Assembly: GCF_007421925.1 (NCBI RefSeq) | Contig: NZ_QMDX01000009.1 | Location: forward strand, 91,721 to 155,720 | DNA length: 64,000 nt | Reading direction: 5' to 3' | DNA from: Haloglomus irregulare | Lineage (GTDB): Archaea; Halobacteriota; Halobacteria; Halobacteriales; Haloarculaceae | In this document: piece by piece, positions 62,827-64,000 of the stretch | Layout of the letters: every line of letters begins with the position of its first letter | Numbering within the stretch: position 1 is the first letter of the stretch | The notes under the pieces: generated by a model | Seen by the model: the letters and a program-made list of their open reading frames with translations, nothing else | Told to the model about the DNA's origin: nothing | The model's database searches: none | Position numbers and translations under genes: made by a program

Positions 62827-63067
62827 GTGGCACCCCCGATGACGCCTGTAGATCCGATAGATCGCCAGGGGGGCCCTCTGATCAGGTCCAATGTGATCGA
62901 CGCGGGGCTCAACAGATCCGTCCGGTTCTCAGTGAACACTACACCTCCGGCCCCGGAAACTATCCCGCTCTGTTGCCTGCTTCCGCCGATGCTGCCAGCC
63001 TGACGTAGCGTTCCGCGTCGTCCGACCGTATCCGCCCGAGGACTCTCCGGTACTGACCAGAGTCGCC

Positions 63068-63310
63068 TCATCCTTGCCCGCGTAATCTTCCCCGGATCGG
63101 AGGCCTATCCCCCCCATCCCCGAGTAGATCCATCTCCTGAAGATCAAGCTCGGCTGGCTCTTCGGACGAGTAGGATATCTCATCACTCGCTTCGCCGTCC
63201 GGCCGTTCGAGAAACCGACGGCGATACCTGTTCTCCTCGATAGCGGATCCCTTGATCCCAACCTGATGACATCCCCTGATACGTGTCTCCAGTTCGGTCG
63301 TCCGTGTATA
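63068..63310 (-). pseudogene. Start-less acidic frame (gene remnant)
   Basis: Open for 80 codons between two stops with no ATG, GTG or TTG. It reads GCHQVGIKGSAIEENRYRRR, then FLERPDGEASDEISYSSEEP and AELDLQEMDLLGDGGDR, a typical acidic haloarchaeal composition, unlike random frames. A G7 run (63110-63116 region) sits near the 3' end. Probably the 3' part of a lost gene. Confidence 0.4.
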
Positions 63311-63481
63311 TCATTTAGCATGCAGTCTCAGCAGGAATTTGACCCGCCGAACTCAATAAGACACATATCCCCGACTCTATACAGTAATATACGTGAGAAA
63401 TAATGAAGGTGGAAGATCCCATCGATAGGTCACAGCAGCCAGCACCATCGGGGCTATACTGGTAGAAGTGAATACTGAACT

Positions 63482-63847
63482 GTGGCATACGCATCCGTTT
63501 CACGGTTCTTGGAACTCTCGGCAGCGGTGAGCATTGTTGGCTGTTTAGCCGCCGGAGTCACACCGGTGGTCGCTGGCGCGTCAGCGGCCTTCCTCGGCAG
63601 TATCACCTCCAGTGCAGTCCTCGGATTGGTGTTTGCAGGCCGGACTGTACAGCTACTCCGTGCGACTGGACAGGTCAGCCTCCCCGCAGCCGTGTTAACG
63701 ACTGTCTTCGGCGGGTGGTTCATGTTGGCGCCGCTACTGTATGACGTGGGCTTCCTAGCGACAGCGGGTACCCAGTCGGCTGGAATGCTCATCTCGACGT
63801 TCTCGTTGTACGTCGTCATCGCTGGACTGAGCGACGGCCCGGCCTGA
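63482..63847 (+). CDS. Small four-helix membrane protein (SPW-repeat-like)
   Basis: A 121-residue membrane protein from GTG 63482. Four hydrophobic segments: FLELSAAVSIVGCLAAGVTP, AAFLGSITSSAVLGLVFAG, PAAVLTTVFGGWFMLAPLLY and GMLISTFSLYVVIAGL. The GGWFMLAPLLYDVGFLATAG stretch is reminiscent of SPW-repeat proteins (G-x-W-x3-[AS]-P). TATA-like CTATACT (63454-63460) lies ~25 nt before the GTG, implying a leaderless start. Function unknown. Confidence 0.72.
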   Translation: MAYASVSRFLELSAAVSIVGCLAAGVTPVVAGASAAFLGSITSSAVLGLVFAGRTVQLLRATGQVSLPAAVLTTVFGGWFMLAPLLYDVGFLATAGTQSAGMLISTFSLYVVIAGLSDGPA

Positions 63848-64000
63848 TACCGACCCGCCCGCGGCCGACATCGACCCTCACCACAGTCCCTGTGCAGTGT
63901 TCAACTGGTCGGCCTTGCGGAGAGGCGTCGACGCGGACCATGGACGGGTCGACTGGCCCTCGCGACGAAACGGTGGCAACGCTCGCGACCGGGCGATGAC

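Larger units (their letters stand above)
62109..63481. other. Low-density region with gene remnants
   Basis: 1.4 kb with lower GC and no intact motif-bearing gene. Protein-like pieces occur on the minus strand: 62150-62245 (FRQVLDGVGQKPVICGDGSL), 62412-62826 in two frames (SASIDELIGRIDRLAGYTHV), and 63068-63310. No transposase or terminal repeats were recognised. Confidence 0.5.

Noticed and set aside
1..64000. CRISPR arrays, tRNA or rRNA genes, intact insertion sequences, provirus
   Set aside because: I found no regularly spaced repeats with spacers, no cloverleaf-type sequence, no transposase, integrase or phage structural genes on either strand.

Overview
This is a GC-rich haloarchaeal (class Halobacteria) chromosomal segment. 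The evidence is acidic Asp/Glu-rich proteins; archaeal markers (50S L39e, L31e, IF-6, archaeal SepF); Tat-type signals on exported proteins; a PibD-type pilin; bacterio-opsin-activator-like HTH and haloarchaeal zinc-finger families; and many genes with a TATA-like box about 25-30 nt before the start codon, which implies leaderless mRNAs. I saw no rRNA, tRNA, CRISPR array or intact insertion sequence. The genus cannot be fixed from the sequence alone.

Layout. 1-8.5 kb: a cut methyltransferase, an MDR reductase, a DUF6176-like tandem-domain protein with a Bat-type HTH regulator, a frameshifted DUF952 gene, a CPBP membrane protease flanked by CPBP-like scraps, sepF, a broken subtilase, and DUF1028 and PPOX enzymes. 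8.5-20.4 kb: M20/M32 peptidases, an HVO_0416-type zinc finger, a UvrD-like helicase, a MaoC hydratase, MgtE, a duplicated DUF2391 membrane protein with a C-terminal frameshift, an SDR, a thioesterase, and the rpl39e-rpl31e-eif6 translation operon. 20.4-27.3 kb: an acyl-CoA ligase/nitrilase pair, a pilin, a 50-residue peptide gene ahead of an LLM flavin oxidoreductase, a zinc alcohol dehydrogenase and an MBL hydrolase.

27.5-34.3 kb is the most unusual part. An orphan pilus/secretion ATPase diverges from a tightly coupled three-gene operon: a ParA ATPase, a small protein with a ribbon-helix-helix-like C-terminus, and a soluble PAS histidine kinase. Convergent to it lies a 320-residue protein carrying both metal-binding motifs of class I terpene synthases at canonical positions. 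A 7-unit, 9-bp tandem array upstream of that gene has the same consensus, in reverse complement, as a 5-unit array inside the ParA partner gene.

34.3-46.5 kb: a FilR1-type regulator, a hydratase, an apparently 5'-truncated secreted protein, and a complete phosphate uptake operon (pstS-pstC-pstA-pstB-phoU-AbrB/PhoU) read leftward. A coiled-coil gene diverges from pstS; a lipoprotein and a TSUP transporter follow. 47-58.8 kb: patatin, a zinc ribbon, a CoA-disulfide-reductase-type flavoprotein, a 1060-residue subtilase, membrane and secreted proteins, an acetamidase and an S9 peptidase.

58.8-63.5 kb is mostly decayed sequence with broken minus-strand frames around one intact CoA-acylating aldehyde dehydrogenase. 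A small membrane protein closes the window. Several small genes carry single-base shifts, three of them in or beside G/C runs, so either pseudogenization or homopolymer sequencing error must be considered.
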